A DNA stretch of 64,000 nt from JAYPWI01 sp964629575. Lineage in GTDB: Bacteria > Actinomycetota > Acidimicrobiia > Acidimicrobiales > Poriferisodalaceae. Below, in pieces: positions 32,280 to 40,883 of this stretch. Position numbers and translations under genes: made by a program. The stretch lies in NCBI GenBank assembly GCA_964629575.1, contig CAZVUM010000010.1, positions 1 to 64,000 on the forward strand. Reading direction: 5' to 3'. The notes below the pieces were generated by a model, which saw only the letters and a program-made list of their open reading frames with translations, made no database searches and had not been told where the DNA came from. Every line of letters starts with the position of its first letter. Positions within the stretch are counted from its first letter, which is position 1.

Positions 32280-33035
32280 ATGAGCACAGCTGCAACGACA
32301 ACAGCCGCCGCGCTGTCTTTCGAAAACGTGTCGATGGTCTTCCCCGATGGGACCCATGCCGTCGATGACGTGAGCTTCGGCATCAGGCCGGGCGAGTTCG
32401 TGTCTGTCGTCGGGCCCTCGGGGTGTGGCAAGTCCACCCTCCTCAAGATCGCGTCGGGGCTCCTCACCAACACCGCCGGTTCGGTCGAGCTGGCCGACGA
32501 CAACATCGGCTACGTCTTTCAGGACGCCACGCTTCTGCCCTGGCGGACGGTGCAGAAGAACGTCGAGCTGTTCATGGAGCTCCACGGCGTCGACAAGGCG
32601 GAGCGGGCTGGCCGAGCTGCCGAAGCAATCGAGCTGGTCGGGTTGAACGGATTCGAGGGTCATCACCCGATCCGGCTGTCGGGCGGCATGCGGATGCGGG
32701 TCTCGCTGGCCCGTTCGCTCACGCTGCAGCCGCCCCTGTTTCTCTTCGACGAGCCGTTCGGGGCGCTCGATGAGATCACGCGCGAACGGCTCAACGACGA
32801 GCTGCTCGACCTGTTCCGGCGCGAAAACTTCGCAGGCCTCTTCATCACGCATTCGATCCAGGAGGCGGTGTTCCTCTCGACCAGGGTCCTCGTGATGTCG
32901 GCGCGGCCTGGTCGGATCGTGGACGACTTCGAGGTGCCGTTCCATTACCCGCGCGAGGACGCCCTTCGCTACGACGCCGCGTTCGCCGAACTGAGCGGCC
33001 GCGTCAGCGAGGCGTTGCGGGAGGGCCACGAGTGA
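32280..33035 (+). CDS. ABC transporter ATPase, NitT/TauT type
   Basis: A 251-residue ATP-binding subunit of a small-molecule importer (SsuB/TauB/ThiZ type). Walker A is GPSGCGKST (Lys51), Q-loop YVFQDATLLPW, signature LSGGMRMRVSLARSL, Walker B LFLFDEPFGALDE and the switch His in FITHSIQEA. All needed residues are present. It is peripheral at the inner membrane. The stop overlaps the GTG of the permease gene by 4 bp, and the solute-binding protein follows, so the transporter is complete. Confidence 0.95.
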   Translation: MSTAATTTAAALSFENVSMVFPDGTHAVDDVSFGIRPGEFVSVVGPSGCGKSTLLKIASGLLTNTAGSVELADDNIGYVFQDATLLPWRTVQKNVELFMELHGVDKAERAGRAAEAIELVGLNGFEGHHPIRLSGGMRMRVSLARSLTLQPPLFLFDEPFGALDEITRERLNDELLDLFRRENFAGLFITHSIQEAVFLSTRVLVMSARPGRIVDDFEVPFHYPREDALRYDAAFAELSGRVSEALREGHE

Positions 33036-33922
33036 CGGCGGTGAAGGACGCGGGCACGCTGAGCTCTCGGATGGCCTCAGCCGACGCTGCGGTCACGCAG
33101 ACGAAGAACATCCGCTCCAGGTCACTCGGCCACCGGATCGTGACCGTGACGGGGCCGCCCGTGGTCGTCTTCTTCGGCTTCGTGGGCGTTTGGTACATCT
33201 ACAGCGCGCTGGTCGGCGAGACCGAGCGGAAAATCTCTTCGCCCTACCCCCACGATGTCCTCGATGTGGCCTTCTTCACGTGGGCCAACCTCAAGGAACT
33301 GCTGCAGGCCACCTGGGTCTCGACCAAGGTGTCGGTGACCGGCCTGACGATCGCCGTCATCCTCGGAATCACTTTCGCCGTGCTGATGAGCCTGGGCCGT
33401 TGGGTGGAGCGGTCCTTCTACCCGTACGCCGTTCTGCTCCAGACGGTGCCGATCCTCGCCCTGGTTCCCCTGATCGGTCTGCGGTGGGGCTTCGGGTTCA
33501 CCAGCCGGGTGATCGTCTGCGTGATCATCAGCCTCTTCCCGATCATCACCAACACCCTGTTCGGCCTCAAGTCCACCGAGCGGGGGCATCACGATCTGTT
33601 CCGGCTGCACGGTGCGAGCCTCGGGACCCGGCTCCGCAAGTTGCAGTTCCCTGCCGCATTACCCGCGATGTTCACCGGCTTCCAGATCTCCGCGGGCCTC
33701 TCGGTCATCGGCGCGATCGTCGCCGACTTCTTCTTCGGCCGCGGCGAAAAGGGTCTCGGTATCAAGATCCGCGACTACACGAGCTTTCTCGAGACCGAGA
33801 TGCTGATCGGCGGCATCATCTTCTCGGCGTTGCTCGGCATAGTGATGTTCCAGATCTTCGGCATCGCCGGACGCCTGCTTACCCGGAGCTGGCACGAATC
33901 CTCTGGGGCTGGGAACACCTAG
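33032..33922 (+). CDS. ABC transporter permease, NitT/TauT type
   Basis: A 296-residue integral membrane subunit with about six helices. It contains the cytoplasmic EAA loop (LFRLHGASLGTRLRKLQFPA, about residues 190-210) that contacts the ATPase. VLLQTVPILALVPLIGLRWG and GAIVADFFFGRGEKGLGIKI are typical of SsuC/TauC/ThiX-like permeases. GTG start within the end of the ATPase gene. It partners the adjacent ATPase and lipoprotein. Confidence 0.95.
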   Translation: MTAVKDAGTLSSRMASADAAVTQTKNIRSRSLGHRIVTVTGPPVVVFFGFVGVWYIYSALVGETERKISSPYPHDVLDVAFFTWANLKELLQATWVSTKVSVTGLTIAVILGITFAVLMSLGRWVERSFYPYAVLLQTVPILALVPLIGLRWGFGFTSRVIVCVIISLFPIITNTLFGLKSTERGHHDLFRLHGASLGTRLRKLQFPAALPAMFTGFQISAGLSVIGAIVADFFFGRGEKGLGIKIRDYTSFLETEMLIGGIIFSALLGIVMFQIFGIAGRLLTRSWHESSGAGNT

Positions 33923-33975
33923 CTCCGAGACTCCCTGACACCCCTACACACCCCAGCCTGGGAGGGCACCCAACA

Positions 33976-35157
33976 ATGACATCCCGCAAGAGATGGACAC
34001 TTCTCGTTGCGCTACTCGCGGTCTTCGGCCTGTTGGCCGCCGCCTGTGGCGACAGTGACGCCGACACGAGCGCCGGCGACGGCGGAGACACGACCGAAGC
34101 GCCGGACGCCACCGAGCCGATGGCCGAGGAGATGGTCGGCAGCCTGAGTGACTGCCCCAACCCGCTGGTGATCCAGACCGACTGGTTCCCCGAGTCGGAG
34201 CACGGCGCGGTCTACAACCTCACCGCTGGCGAAGGATCGGTGGATCCCGAAGCCGGGCGCTTCAGTGGTCCGCTGGCCGCTGACCCGAGCATCACGATCG
34301 AGATCCGGGCGGGCGGTCCCTTCATCGGATTCCAGCCCACGGTGTCGCTCATGGCGACCGACTCGTCGATCTTCCTCGGCTACGTGAACACCGACGAGGC
34401 GATTCTCAACTACGCCGACTTCCCGACCACTGCTGTGATGGCACCGTTCGACATCAACCCGCAGATCATCATGTGGGACCCCGAGACCTACGACATCGGC
34501 AGTTGGGCGGACGTCAAGGGCACGGGCGCCACGATCAACCACTTCGGTGGGGCCTCCTACACGGAGTACCTCGCCGGTGCGGGCATCGTCGACGAGGGCC
34601 AGCTCGACCCGTCCTACGACGGTTCGCCGGCGCGCTTCATCGCCGAGGGTGGTGCGCTGATCCAGCAGGGCTTCGCGACCCAGGAGCCGTACAACTACGA
34701 GAACTCCTTCGCCGACTGGGGCAAGCCGGTCGAGTTCCTCCTCATCCACGACAGTGGCTTCCCGATCTACCAGGGCCCGCTGGCGATCCTCGACGCCAAC
34801 CTCGACGACGCGGCGCGGTCTTGCCTGACTGCCTTCGTGCCGCTCGTCCAGCAGTCGGCGGTCGACTTCCAGAACGATCCCGCGGCCACCAACGCAGCGA
34901 TCCTACAGGCGGTCATCGACATCGACAGCTTCTGGCAGCTCACCGAGGACGGCATGACCAACACCGTTCGGATGATGGATGAGCTGGGAATCGTGGGCAA
35001 CGGTCCCAACTCGACGCTGGGTGACTTCGACCTCACCCGTGTGGGCGAGATCATCGACATCATCGACGCCAACGTTGCGTCGATCGATGTTCCCGAAGGT
35101 CTCACCGCCGAGGATCTCGTGACCAACGAATTCATCGACCCGACGATCGGCCGCTAG
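33976..35157 (+). CDS. ABC solute-binding lipoprotein, NMT1/THI5-like
   Basis: A 393-residue extracellular receptor. A signal peptide ends in the lipobox LLAAACGDS (Cys24), followed by an acidic Asp/Glu/Thr-rich linker. The mature part begins NPLVIQTDWFPESEHGAVYN, typical of NMT1/SsuA-like proteins that bind pyrimidines (HMP-type), riboflavin-like or aromatic compounds. Later segments (MWDPETYDIGSWADVKG, FATQEPYNYE) fit the two-lobe fold. Membership with a cytosine-deaminase-like enzyme favours a nitrogen heterocycle as ligand. No sequence match to TPP or other known riboswitches lies upstream of the operon. Confidence 0.92.
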   Translation: MTSRKRWTLLVALLAVFGLLAAACGDSDADTSAGDGGDTTEAPDATEPMAEEMVGSLSDCPNPLVIQTDWFPESEHGAVYNLTAGEGSVDPEAGRFSGPLAADPSITIEIRAGGPFIGFQPTVSLMATDSSIFLGYVNTDEAILNYADFPTTAVMAPFDINPQIIMWDPETYDIGSWADVKGTGATINHFGGASYTEYLAGAGIVDEGQLDPSYDGSPARFIAEGGALIQQGFATQEPYNYENSFADWGKPVEFLLIHDSGFPIYQGPLAILDANLDDAARSCLTAFVPLVQQSAVDFQNDPAATNAAILQAVIDIDSFWQLTEDGMTNTVRMMDELGIVGNGPNSTLGDFDLTRVGEIIDIIDANVASIDVPEGLTAEDLVTNEFIDPTIGR

Positions 35158-35180
35158 GCCCGATCGTCTTCGGATCATGA

Positions 35181-35212
35181 GGGGCCCGGCCGCACTGGCC
35201 GGGCCCCTTCTG
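35181..35212 (+). terminator. Intrinsic terminator of the ABC operon
   Basis: GGGGCCCGGCC (35181-35191), loop GCACT, GGCCGGGCCCC (35197-35207), then TTCTGCTCTCTCTC. An 11-bp perfect stem 23 bp after the lipoprotein stop, with a pyrimidine-rich rather than pure T tail. Confidence 0.85.
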
Positions 35213-35232
35213 CTCTCTCTCAGGAGGTTGTG

Positions 35233-36384
35233 ATGCGAGTCGGAGTGTTCGTCTTCGGCGGCGTGGAGATGGACGATGCGGGTGCTGGGCCGCCGGCCCC
35301 CACCGATCGGCGCTACGACAGCGCAGCGGTGTGGCGCGCGACCGAGCAGCTGCTTGACCTCGGCGTTGCGGCCGACCGGCTCGGCTACGACAGCTACTGG
35401 CTGACCGAACACCACTTCCAGCACGAGGGCTACGAGGTCGTGCCAAACGGGTTGCTGTTCGGCGCGGTTCTGGCCGAGCGCACCGAGCGTGTGCGCATCG
35501 GTGCCATGTTCAACATCGTCGGGCAGTGGCATCCGCTGCGGATGGCCGAGGACTTCGCCGCGATGCACAACCTGTCTGGCGGGCGCGGAATCCTGGGCAT
35601 CGGTCGCGGCACCGTGCCCCGCGAGGCCGAATCGCTCGGAACCAAGATCGGCTCGTTCGACAACCCCGACGCCATGTCGGCTGACGACTTCAACCGCAAG
35701 CAGTTCGACGAGGCGGTCGAGGTGATCCGGCTCGCGCTCGACAACGAATCCTTCAGCTACAACGGCGAGGTCTTCGAGTTCCCGCCGCCCGGAATCCCCG
35801 ACCGCGGCGGGTTCGTGACCGAGCTGTCGCTCGTGCCACGACCCCTGCACCCCTACGAGATCTGGCAGGCGGTCACCTCGCCGCCCACGCTCGAGGCGGT
35901 GCCTGCGAAGGGCTACGGGGGCGTGTTCTGGCTCAAGCACCACTCGTTCGTGCGGGACTGGTGGGAGAGGTTCGCCGAACGCTGGGCCGAGACCCAGGGC
36001 TCTGAGCTTCCGCCCGGCAAGAACCGGCTGCTCGTCGTCAACACGTGCATCGAAGACACGCGGGAGGCGGCGATGGCATCGGTGCGCGACGGGCACGACG
36101 AGTTCTGGAAGTTCCTCGGCCCCTACGGCTGGAGTCGGGGCTACATGGGCAAGGACGGCAAGCCGGCCGAGCCCGGGCTGATCCCCACCCTCGAAGATTC
36201 GATCGACAACCGGACGTGGCTCGTGGGCACGGCCGACGACGTCGCCGAAGGCATCGCTGCGTACCGGGACGAGCTCGGCGGTCTCGAGGATCTGGTGATC
36301 TTCCCCAACATGCTCGGGGATCCCTACGCCAAGACCGAGGAACAGATGGCCCGCTTCGCCGAAGGAGTGCTCCCCCAGCTCTGA
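35233..36384 (+). CDS. LLM-class flavin/F420 oxidoreductase
   Basis: A 383-residue luciferase-like enzyme, longer than the other three in the window. It has YDSYWLTEHHFQHEGYEVVP near residue 55, the RVRIGAMFNIVGQWHPLRMA strand, SGGRGILGIGRGTVPREAES and a late GTADDVAEGIAAYRDELGG segment. The EHHF motif is closer to FMN-dependent alkanal monooxygenase-type enzymes, so FMN use is at least as likely as F420. AGGAGG at 35222-35227, 5 nt before the ATG at 35233, decides the start. A family A palindrome begins 2 bp after its stop. Confidence 0.9.
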   Translation: MRVGVFVFGGVEMDDAGAGPPAPTDRRYDSAAVWRATEQLLDLGVAADRLGYDSYWLTEHHFQHEGYEVVPNGLLFGAVLAERTERVRIGAMFNIVGQWHPLRMAEDFAAMHNLSGGRGILGIGRGTVPREAESLGTKIGSFDNPDAMSADDFNRKQFDEAVEVIRLALDNESFSYNGEVFEFPPPGIPDRGGFVTELSLVPRPLHPYEIWQAVTSPPTLEAVPAKGYGGVFWLKHHSFVRDWWERFAERWAETQGSELPPGKNRLLVVNTCIEDTREAAMASVRDGHDEFWKFLGPYGWSRGYMGKDGKPAEPGLIPTLEDSIDNRTWLVGTADDVAEGIAAYRDELGGLEDLVIFPNMLGDPYAKTEEQMARFAEGVLPQL

Positions 36385-36386
36385 TT

Positions 36387-36435
36387 GGTGCCTGGCACTT
36401 CGTGTTACGAATCGTAACGTTAGGTGCCAGGCACC
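36387..36435. repeat. 49-bp nested palindrome, family A copy 1
   Basis: Outer arms GGTGCCTGGCAC and GTGCCAGGCACC, inner stem GTTACG-AAT-CGTAAC. Each arm is itself a small palindrome (GTGCC-T-GGCAC). It lies between the stops of the LLM gene (2 bp away) and queF (9 bp away). A second copy of the same length is at 48820-48868. Confidence 0.95.
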
Positions 36436-36444
36436 ATTCCGGGG

Positions 36445-36798
36445 TCAGGCGTGGTGGGAGGCGGTGACCACGGTGGTGATGCCGCCCCGGACGAGCCAGT
36501 CGGTCACCACGGTCATGCTCTTCGGGGCGAGCAGGTCCACGAGATCGTCGAGGATGCGGTTGGTCACGGCCTCGTGGTGCACGCCCTCGTCGCGGTAGCT
36601 CCAGAGGTAGAGCTTGAGCGACTTCAGCTCCACGATGCGCTCGGCCGGCACATAGGTGATGGTCACCGTTGCGAAATCGGGTTGGTCCGTCACGGGGCAC
36701 ATGCACGTGAACTCGGGCGTCTCGCAGCGCACCTCGTAGTCCCGCCGCGGCGACGGGTTGGCGAGCGCGATGAGATCCTTCGACGGCTGACTCGGCAT
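36445..36798 (-). CDS. queF: NADPH-dependent preQ0 reductase QueF, type I
   Basis: Reduces the nitrile of 7-cyano-7-deazaguanine to the amine (preQ1) in queuosine biosynthesis. At 117 residues it matches the single-domain (type I) form. The active-site segment FTCMCPVTDQPDFATV gives Cys34 and Asp41 at the usual 7-residue spacing. The QueF motif ELKSLKLYLWSYRDEGVHHE is intact. Cytoplasmic, T-fold multimer. It starts 3 bp after the GMP-reductase-like gene and should be co-translated. No queCDE gene is in the window. Confidence 0.95.
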   Translation of the reverse strand: MPSQPSKDLIALANPSPRRDYEVRCETPEFTCMCPVTDQPDFATVTITYVPAERIVELKSLKLYLWSYRDEGVHHEAVTNRILDDLVDLLAPKSMTVVTDWLVRGGITTVVTASHHA

Positions 36799-36801
36799 CG
36801 A

Positions 36802-37857
36802 TCAGCTCCCGAGGGTCGCGTGCGGGGTGTTCTCGCGGAGGCCCAGCGGCGTCACCCGGACGAACTCGGCGACCCGCTGGAACTCCGGAATCGTGGTGGC
36901 GTTGCTGTAGCTCATCGCGCTCCGTAGTCCGGCCATCATCGACCAGATCAGCTTGCGTGCTTCGCCGCGGTAGGGAACCGTGCCCTCGACGCCTTCTGGG
37001 GCCCGCTGTTCGAAGTACTCGTCGTCGACGTCTTCGCCGTGGCGTTGGGCCCGCGCCTCGATCGCCTCGAAGCTCGCCATGCCGCGGATCCGTTTCCGGA
37101 GTCCCATCGGGCCTTGTTCGACGTCGCCCGGGCTCTCCTTCGTCCCCGCGAGAAGGCTGCCGATCATCACGCTCTGGCCGCCTGCCGCGAGCGCCTTGGC
37201 CATGTCGCCCGAGGTCTTGATGCCGCCGTCGGCGATCAGGGGAACATCGATCCCCGTGCAGTCGTCGATGGCGGTGAGCTGCGGCACGCCGACGCCGGCG
37301 ACCAGCCGTGTGGTGCAGACCCCGCCGGGCCCCACGCCGACCTTGATGGCGTCGGCTCCCGCGTCGACCAGGTCGTCCGCGCCGAGGCGGGTCGCCACGT
37401 TTCCGGCGATCACGTCGATGTCGGCGAAGGCGTCCTTCAAGCGCCGAACCCCGTCGATCGAATGATCCGAGTGGCCGTGAGCGATGTCGAGCACGAGGCA
37501 GTCGACGCCGGCCGCCACGAGTGCCTTGGCCCGGTCGAGCATGTCGTGATCGGTACCCACCGCAGCGCCCACCAGGAGATCGCCGGCGTCTTTCACCTGG
37601 CGGATCTCGTCGGCCTGGGTCTGGGTCGGGAGAAAACGATGGACGATGCCGATGCCGCCGAGCTCGGCCATGGCGATGGCCATCTCGTGCTCACAGACGG
37701 TGTCCATGTTGGCTGCGATGACGGGAATGTCGATTTCGATGTTCCGCGACAGGCGGGTGCGCAGGGACACATCCTGTCGGGAGCGAATCGAAGACCGTCG
37801 GGGCACCAGGAGGACGTCGTCGAACGTGAGCCCGGTGCGGACGTTGTCGAGACCCAT
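36802..37857 (-). CDS. IMPDH/GMP reductase family protein without CBS domains
   Basis: A 351-residue barrel enzyme of the IMP dehydrogenase/GMP reductase family. The N-terminus is GLTFDDVLLVPRRSSI. The loop VGVGPGGVCTTR carries catalytic Cys181, with LDIAHGHSDHSI before it and VEGTVPYRGEARKL at the end. It lacks the CBS pair of classical IMPDH, and the AHGHS motif is typical of GMP reductase, so reductive deamination of GMP to IMP is most likely. AAGGAG 8 nt upstream fixes the ATG at 37857. Operon with queF, whose precursor also comes from a guanine nucleotide. Confidence 0.88.
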   Translation of the reverse strand: MGLDNVRTGLTFDDVLLVPRRSSIRSRQDVSLRTRLSRNIEIDIPVIAANMDTVCEHEMAIAMAELGGIGIVHRFLPTQTQADEIRQVKDAGDLLVGAAVGTDHDMLDRAKALVAAGVDCLVLDIAHGHSDHSIDGVRRLKDAFADIDVIAGNVATRLGADDLVDAGADAIKVGVGPGGVCTTRLVAGVGVPQLTAIDDCTGIDVPLIADGGIKTSGDMAKALAAGGQSVMIGSLLAGTKESPGDVEQGPMGLRKRIRGMASFEAIEARAQRHGEDVDDEYFEQRAPEGVEGTVPYRGEARKLIWSMMAGLRSAMSYSNATTIPEFQRVAEFVRVTPLGLRENTPHATLGS

Positions 37858-37958
37858 GTCGGGCGCTCCTTCACTCGGTCCGGGACCGAGGTGCAACGCT
37901 ACCGTGACCACACCAGGACCGGCGAAAGAGGCGACGGAGCCTCCAGGGGATGCGTGCG

Positions 37959-38465
37959 ATGGTCGAGATTCGTGAAGCCCGAGTCGATGAGTACGAACAC
38001 GTGGGCGAGCTGACGTACAACGCCTACCTACCGCTGTTCGGAACCGGGTCGCTCGGCTGGTACGGGCGTCAGCTCCGCGACGTCGCGTCCCGTGCCGAAG
38101 CGTCGGAGGTCATCGTCGCCGAGATCGACGGTGCGGTCGTCGGGGCGCTCGCCTACTACGACGACTATTCGGGTGAGATCGGGGAGTCCGACGTCGAGCT
38201 GGAGAACAGCGCGGGGTTCCGGGTGCTCGCCGTCGACCCTGCGACACAGGGCAAGGGCGTTGGTGAGGCGTTGACGCGCTGGTGCGTCGACAGGGCGACG
38301 GCGGACGGCCGGGCCGCAGTGGTTCTTCACACCACCGACTACATGCAGTCTGCGCAGAGGCTCTACCGACGCGTGGGGTTCGAAAGATTCCCCGAGATCG
38401 ACCACAAGATCGAGGGAAAGTTCCCCGTCGACGTGTTCGGCTTCAGGATCCCGCTGTCGGGCTGA
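37959..38465 (+). CDS. GNAT-family N-acetyltransferase
   Basis: A 168-residue GCN5-related acetyltransferase. Motif A for acetyl-CoA binding is seen as FRVLAVDPATQGKGVGEALTRW (Q-x-x-G-x-G/A type), followed by HTTDYMQSAQRLYRRVGFER typical of motif B. The acceptor substrate is unknown. Two ATGs are in frame; the one at 37959 has GGGG 9 nt upstream, whereas 37950 directly abuts it, so 37959 is preferred. Its end overlaps the convergent MFS gene by 23 bp. Confidence 0.88.
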   Translation: MVEIREARVDEYEHVGELTYNAYLPLFGTGSLGWYGRQLRDVASRAEASEVIVAEIDGAVVGALAYYDDYSGEIGESDVELENSAGFRVLAVDPATQGKGVGEALTRWCVDRATADGRAAVVLHTTDYMQSAQRLYRRVGFERFPEIDHKIEGKFPVDVFGFRIPLSG

Positions 38466-39639
38466 GCTGCGGTTCGGGGCGACGCTGCACCGGATCGAGA
38501 ACGTGACTCAGCGTCAGCAACACGAACATCGTCGCGGCGGCGATCAGCCAGGCGGGCCCCGCGCCCAACCAGTCGTAGAGAGGTGCGGCGGTGAGCGCCC
38601 CGACGATCGAGGCGACGGACCCCGATGCCTCCCCCAGTCCTTGTGCGGCCGCCGCGTCGTTTTGGGGCGCGGCCTCGCCGACCGCGGCCTGGGTTCCGGG
38701 TGACTGAACGGCCTCCATCAGCCCGTGCGGCATGGCGGCGACCAGGAGCACCGGCACGGTGGTGATGAACCCATACGAGGCCATCAGCGGCACGGTGGCG
38801 AGCGCCGAGAGCACCGACGTGATCCGGCTGCCGTAGCGATCGGTCAGGCTGCCCGCCCATCGGGCCACGATCAGCATCGGGAGCGCGAACCCCGTGAGCG
38901 ACAGCGTGATCGTCATCGTCGATGCGCCGAGGTTGTTGAGGTGCGGCGCCCACAACGGTTCGAACACTCCGATCGAGTACCGGAACGACACCACGACGAG
39001 GAGCGCGGCGACCATGCGTCGGCTGCGGATCAGGCGGAAGATCACCCCTCCACCACTGTCGTCACCGGCGTCGCTCGCGCCCGGGATCTTCAGACCGTGG
39101 AGGGCGATCAGCGTGGTGAGGCTCGTCAGGCCGAGGATGTAGAAGGGCACCCGCACGTCGAACAGTTCGGTGAGTGCACCCGCCAGCGGTGGGCCGAACA
39201 CGAAGCCCGACACGTACGCCCCGTAGAAGGCTCCGAGTTGCTGGCCCTGCTTGGCGCCTGCGGTGACGATGATGAACCGGCGGGCGGGCGGGACGATCAT
39301 GCCGACCCCGGCGCGCAGGATCATTCGGGCGGCAACGAACTGCCAGAGTTCGGTGGCCGCCCCAAACCACACCAGACCCATCGCCGAGGCGACGACACCG
39401 ACCCTGAGCAGCGTGGCGCCGTGTCCTCGATCCGCATAGCGGGACAGCCAGAGCTGGGTGATCAAGGCTCCGACGAACGCTGAACCGGCGATCCAACCGA
39501 GATGCCGTTCGGCGATGCCGTAGGTCTCCTCGATCTCGGCGAGCAGCGCGAACACCGAGGACACGCCGGCCATGGTGACTGCCGCGACGATGTAGAGACC
39601 CTTCACCAGTGCATTTTCACAGAAGTCAGGGTTCGACAC
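38443..39639 (-). CDS. MFS transporter
   Basis: A permease of up to 398 residues with 12 predicted helices. It has the conserved motif-A-like loop LSRYADRGHGATLLRVG between helices 2 and 3, and the same kind of loop SLTDRYGSRI in the second half. Start uncertain: GTG at 39639 gives MSNPDFCENALVKG, while GTG at 39606 would begin VKGLYIVAAV at the first helix. No clear ribosome site favours either. Transcribed in line with two PLP-enzyme genes upstream (57 bp), so an exporter or importer of their amino-acid-like substrate is plausible. Confidence 0.85.
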   Translation of the reverse strand: MSNPDFCENALVKGLYIVAAVTMAGVSSVFALLAEIEETYGIAERHLGWIAGSAFVGALITQLWLSRYADRGHGATLLRVGVVASAMGLVWFGAATELWQFVAARMILRAGVGMIVPPARRFIIVTAGAKQGQQLGAFYGAYVSGFVFGPPLAGALTELFDVRVPFYILGLTSLTTLIALHGLKIPGASDAGDDSGGGVIFRLIRSRRMVAALLVVVSFRYSIGVFEPLWAPHLNNLGASTMTITLSLTGFALPMLIVARWAGSLTDRYGSRITSVLSALATVPLMASYGFITTVPVLLVAAMPHGLMEAVQSPGTQAAVGEAAPQNDAAAAQGLGEASGSVASIVGALTAAPLYDWLGAGPAWLIAAATMFVLLTLSHVLDPVQRRPEPQLSPTAGS

Positions 39640-39642
39640 CGG

Positions 39643-39690
39643 TTCTGCCAGCTCGTGCGGCGACTGGAGTGTCCGGGGAAGCTGGCAGAA
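39643..39690. repeat. Inverted repeat, family C copy 2
   Basis: TTCTGCCAGCT (39643-39653) pairs with AGCTGGCAGAA (39680-39690), 11 bp perfect, then a G tract. It shares arms and G tract with 20817-20864. It sits directly after the stop of the PLP gene (5 bp) and before the MFS start, so it could attenuate between them. Confidence 0.85.
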
Positions 39691-39695
39691 GGGGG

Positions 39696-40883
39696 TCAGT
39701 CGGTGGCGGCGCCGCTCATCACCACGACTGTGCTGGCTGCGGGATCGGGGCGGGTGATTAGCCCGGCGATCCCGGCGGAGCCAGTGGCGCTGGCGTGCCA
39801 GCCGGCGTCGGTCGCCACCCGGTGGGCGCGCCCCACGTCGGGCTCGCGTGCGACGAGCGCGTCACCGCCCGTGGCGAGCATCGCCCAGGCGAGGACCACC
39901 CAGTCGTATGTGACGTCGTCGAGAATGCCGTCGGCCATCGACGCCGGTTCGCTGGGCCACGGCTGCATCAGCGGTTGGGGGTCGATGTCGATCCAACGCT
40001 CGACGGGGGCGTCGCCCAGCGTCGTACGCAATCGCTCGAAGGCCGCCGCCAGCGGCGCGCAGCCCTCGGTCTGGACGGTGTCGACCCGCGGCATCGCGGT
40101 CCACCGTTCGAGGGCCACAGCCCCGGCGAGCCCTTGAACGAGGCTCGAACCCAACGCCCCGCCACCGACGTGCACCACCAAGCGTTCGGCGTTCTCGACC
40201 TGATCCGCGATCTCCCAGCCCAGGGTGCGTGCACCGTCGAGGGTCCGCGGTTCGTCGGGACCCTGGCAGCCGAACGAGACGGCGCCCTCGTGTACAGCGG
40301 CGACGAAGGCAACGTAGCACGGGTCGCCCAGCTTGCCGTCGGACCGCTCGCACACCTCGATGCGGGCTCCGTTGCGATCCAGCCGGTCGAGAATCGAAGC
40401 GTCGGCCCACGTGGGGACGAACACCCTCAACGGTCGGCCTGCCGCCCGGGCGATGATCGACGCGGCGAGGGCCGCGTTTCCACACGACGAGATCGCGAGT
40501 GGGCTCGACGCGCCGAGCCCGTCGATCTCGAGGTGGAGCGCCAGCCCGAACAGATGCCGCGCCTTGTGGGATCCACCGACGTTGTGGGTCTCGTCCTTGA
40601 CCCACAGCGGTCCCGCATGGCCGACCATGCCTGCCAGCACACGGTCGTCACGTGTGGGTGTGATCTCGAATCCCCGACCGTCCACCTCCTGGACGGCGTC
40701 GTCCAACCGTCGGACGAGCTCGATGAATCGCTCGTCGCCCCAGCCGCGCGAGCGCGCCCTCCGATACGACCCGAGCAGCGTTCGATAGCGAATGAAGGGA
40801 TGTGGGTCGTCATCGCGGGGCCAGGCGGACCCGTCGACGCCCAGCCAGGTGGCATCCCGTGGCGGATCGAGATCCGCGACCAT
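39696..40883 (-). CDS. Fold-type II PLP enzyme (threonine synthase/lyase-like)
   Basis: A 395-residue pyridoxal-phosphate enzyme of the tryptophan-synthase-beta fold (threonine synthase, dehydratases, diaminopropionate lyase). The Schiff-base lysine is in VGGSHKARHL (Lys107). The substrate-binding segment AISSCGNAALAASIIARAAG follows, and the phosphate-binding Gly loop is VHVGGGALGSSLV. No ACT or other regulatory domain. ATG overlaps the TGA of the upstream PLP gene by 1 base (TGATG), giving strict translational coupling. The two proteins may work together; the reaction is unknown. Confidence 0.85.
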   Translation of the reverse strand: MVADLDPPRDATWLGVDGSAWPRDDDPHPFIRYRTLLGSYRRARSRGWGDERFIELVRRLDDAVQEVDGRGFEITPTRDDRVLAGMVGHAGPLWVKDETHNVGGSHKARHLFGLALHLEIDGLGASSPLAISSCGNAALAASIIARAAGRPLRVFVPTWADASILDRLDRNGARIEVCERSDGKLGDPCYVAFVAAVHEGAVSFGCQGPDEPRTLDGARTLGWEIADQVENAERLVVHVGGGALGSSLVQGLAGAVALERWTAMPRVDTVQTEGCAPLAAAFERLRTTLGDAPVERWIDIDPQPLMQPWPSEPASMADGILDDVTYDWVVLAWAMLATGGDALVAREPDVGRAHRVATDAGWHASATGSAGIAGLITRPDPAASTVVVMSGAATD

